Source: Alistipes sp.
Lineage (GTDB): Bacteria > Bacillota > Clostridia > Lachnospirales > Lachnospiraceae
Direction of reading: 5' to 3'
Assembly: GCA_023666775.1 (NCBI GenBank)
Contig: JAMPBI010000004.1
Location: 1-32,728, forward strand
DNA: 32,728 nucleotides
The position numbers and the translations under genes were made by a program. This document shows, piece by piece, positions 32,231 to 32,728 of the stretch. The first letter of the stretch is position 1. The number at the start of each line of letters is the position of its first letter. Under the pieces are notes generated by a model, which did not search any database, was not told the origin of the DNA, and worked only from the letters and a program-made list of their open reading frames with translations.

Positions 32231-32728
32231 TATAATTCACCTCCGTATATTTGTTCGTAAAGCTCTCTGTAATGCTTCAGCATTAATTCTTCGGAATAAA
32301 GTTCTTCCGCTTTTTTTCGGCAGTTTATCCTCATGCCGCTCAGGCGCTCTTTATCGGAAAACGCTTCCTGAATGGCGGCAGCAAGCGCGTCGGCGTTTCC
32401 TGTTTCCACAAGCCAGCCCGTTTCCGAATCGATCTGTTCTACAAGACCTCCCGTCGCAAAAGCGATCACCGGCGTACCGCTGGCAAAACTTTCGATGGTG
32501 GTACAGGGGAAATTATCGGCGAGGCTTGGCGTGATATATACGTCGGAAAGCGCGTATAATTCATTCATGACGGCTTCATCGCGAATGTAGCCCATAGGAA
32601 AAACCGTAAATTCCTTATTATATTCCACCGGGGTATCACAGTTCCCCAGAACAACCAGACAATAGCCGGATTTATGTTCTATGAGTTCCAGCGCCGTAAG
32701 CAGGTGCTTAAAACTGCGGAATTGTGAA
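32230..32728 (-). CDS. Glycosyltransferase family 4, C-terminal part (5' end outside window)
   Basis: The donor-binding half of a GT-B glycosyltransferase. The frame remains open to the right-hand edge of the window, so the GTG at 32628 is internal rather than a start. Visible motifs are LVVLGNCDTP, GYIRDEAVMNELYALSDVYITPSLADNFPCTTIESFASGTPVIAF and GWLVETGNADALAAAI. NFPCTTIESFASGTP contains the E of the E-x7-E signature, with N/S exchanges usual in this group. It overlaps the next gene by one base (TAATG). The operon's start and the rest of the enzyme lie beyond the window. Confidence 0.9.
   Translation of the reverse strand, partial: SQFRSFKHLLTALELIEHKSGYCLVVLGNCDTPVEYNKEFTVFPMGYIRDEAVMNELYALSDVYITPSLADNFPCTTIESFASGTPVIAFATGGLVEQIDSETGWLVETGNADALAAAIQEAFSDKERLSGMRINCRKKAEELYSEELMLKHYRELYEQIYGGEL

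Overview
The window reads as a chromosomal segment of a low-to-moderate-GC Gram-positive anaerobe of the class Clostridia, most likely a Lachnospiraceae member. This is inferred from an archaeal-type prolyl-tRNA synthetase, a CotS-like (spore-coat family) protein, Gram-positive-style ribosome binding sites (GGAGG/GGTGATC), frequent GTG/TTG starts and sigma-A promoters with 17-bp spacers. It carries no rRNA, tRNA, CRISPR array or recognisable mobile element. Coding density is very high: no gene-free stretch exceeds 300 bases, and the longest (23257-23428) is a divergent promoter region.

Region 1 (1-7159) is mainly housekeeping and signalling. It holds the tail of an OmpR-type response regulator, an RluA-family pseudouridine synthase, an AI-2E/PerM-family membrane protein, a CheX-like phosphatase with N-terminal MshEN-like repeats followed by a CheY-like receiver, proS, a CCA-adding-type nucleotidyltransferase ending in a long stem-loop terminator, and a CotS-like kinase-fold protein lacking both catalytic aspartates.

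Region 2 (7151-18928) looks like one eleven-gene transcription unit. It starts from a near-consensus promoter that overlaps the preceding stop codon and ends at a bidirectional hairpin terminator. It encodes a complete ADP-L-glycero-beta-D-manno-heptose pathway (GmhA, GmhB, bifunctional HldE, HldD) with a GT9 heptosyltransferase-like enzyme in its middle. After these come a PEGA-domain lipoprotein, three GT2 glycosyltransferases, a polyprenyl-phosphate sugar-1-phosphate transferase and an AsnB-type amidotransferase. The likely product is a heptose-containing, possibly amidated, lipid-linked surface glycan.

Region 3 (18936-23256, minus strand) holds a second polyprenyl-phosphate sugar transferase followed by trkA and trkH (potassium uptake), apparently read from one strong promoter. 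Region 4 (23429-31338, plus strand) starts at the divergent promoter. It carries a Wzz-like protein with a degenerate tyrosine-kinase-like domain, two membrane proteins that may be halves of a DUF6077-type protein, a TagA/CpsF/WecG glycosyltransferase, a Wzy/ligase-like membrane protein, a GT4 enzyme and a PglK/MsbA-like ABC exporter. Region 5 (31331-32728, minus strand) is a convergent block of two more glycosyltransferases; the second runs off the window.

Taken together, about 25 kb is a surface-glycan locus with two initiating enzymes, eight glycosyltransferases, an ABC flippase candidate, a polymerase/ligase candidate and a chain-length-type regulator. The unusual core is a full Gram-negative-style ADP-heptose pathway in what looks like a Gram-positive gut-type bacterium. 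Whether heptose reaches a capsule, an S-layer or flagellar glycoprotein, or a lipid-linked polymer cannot be decided from sequence alone.
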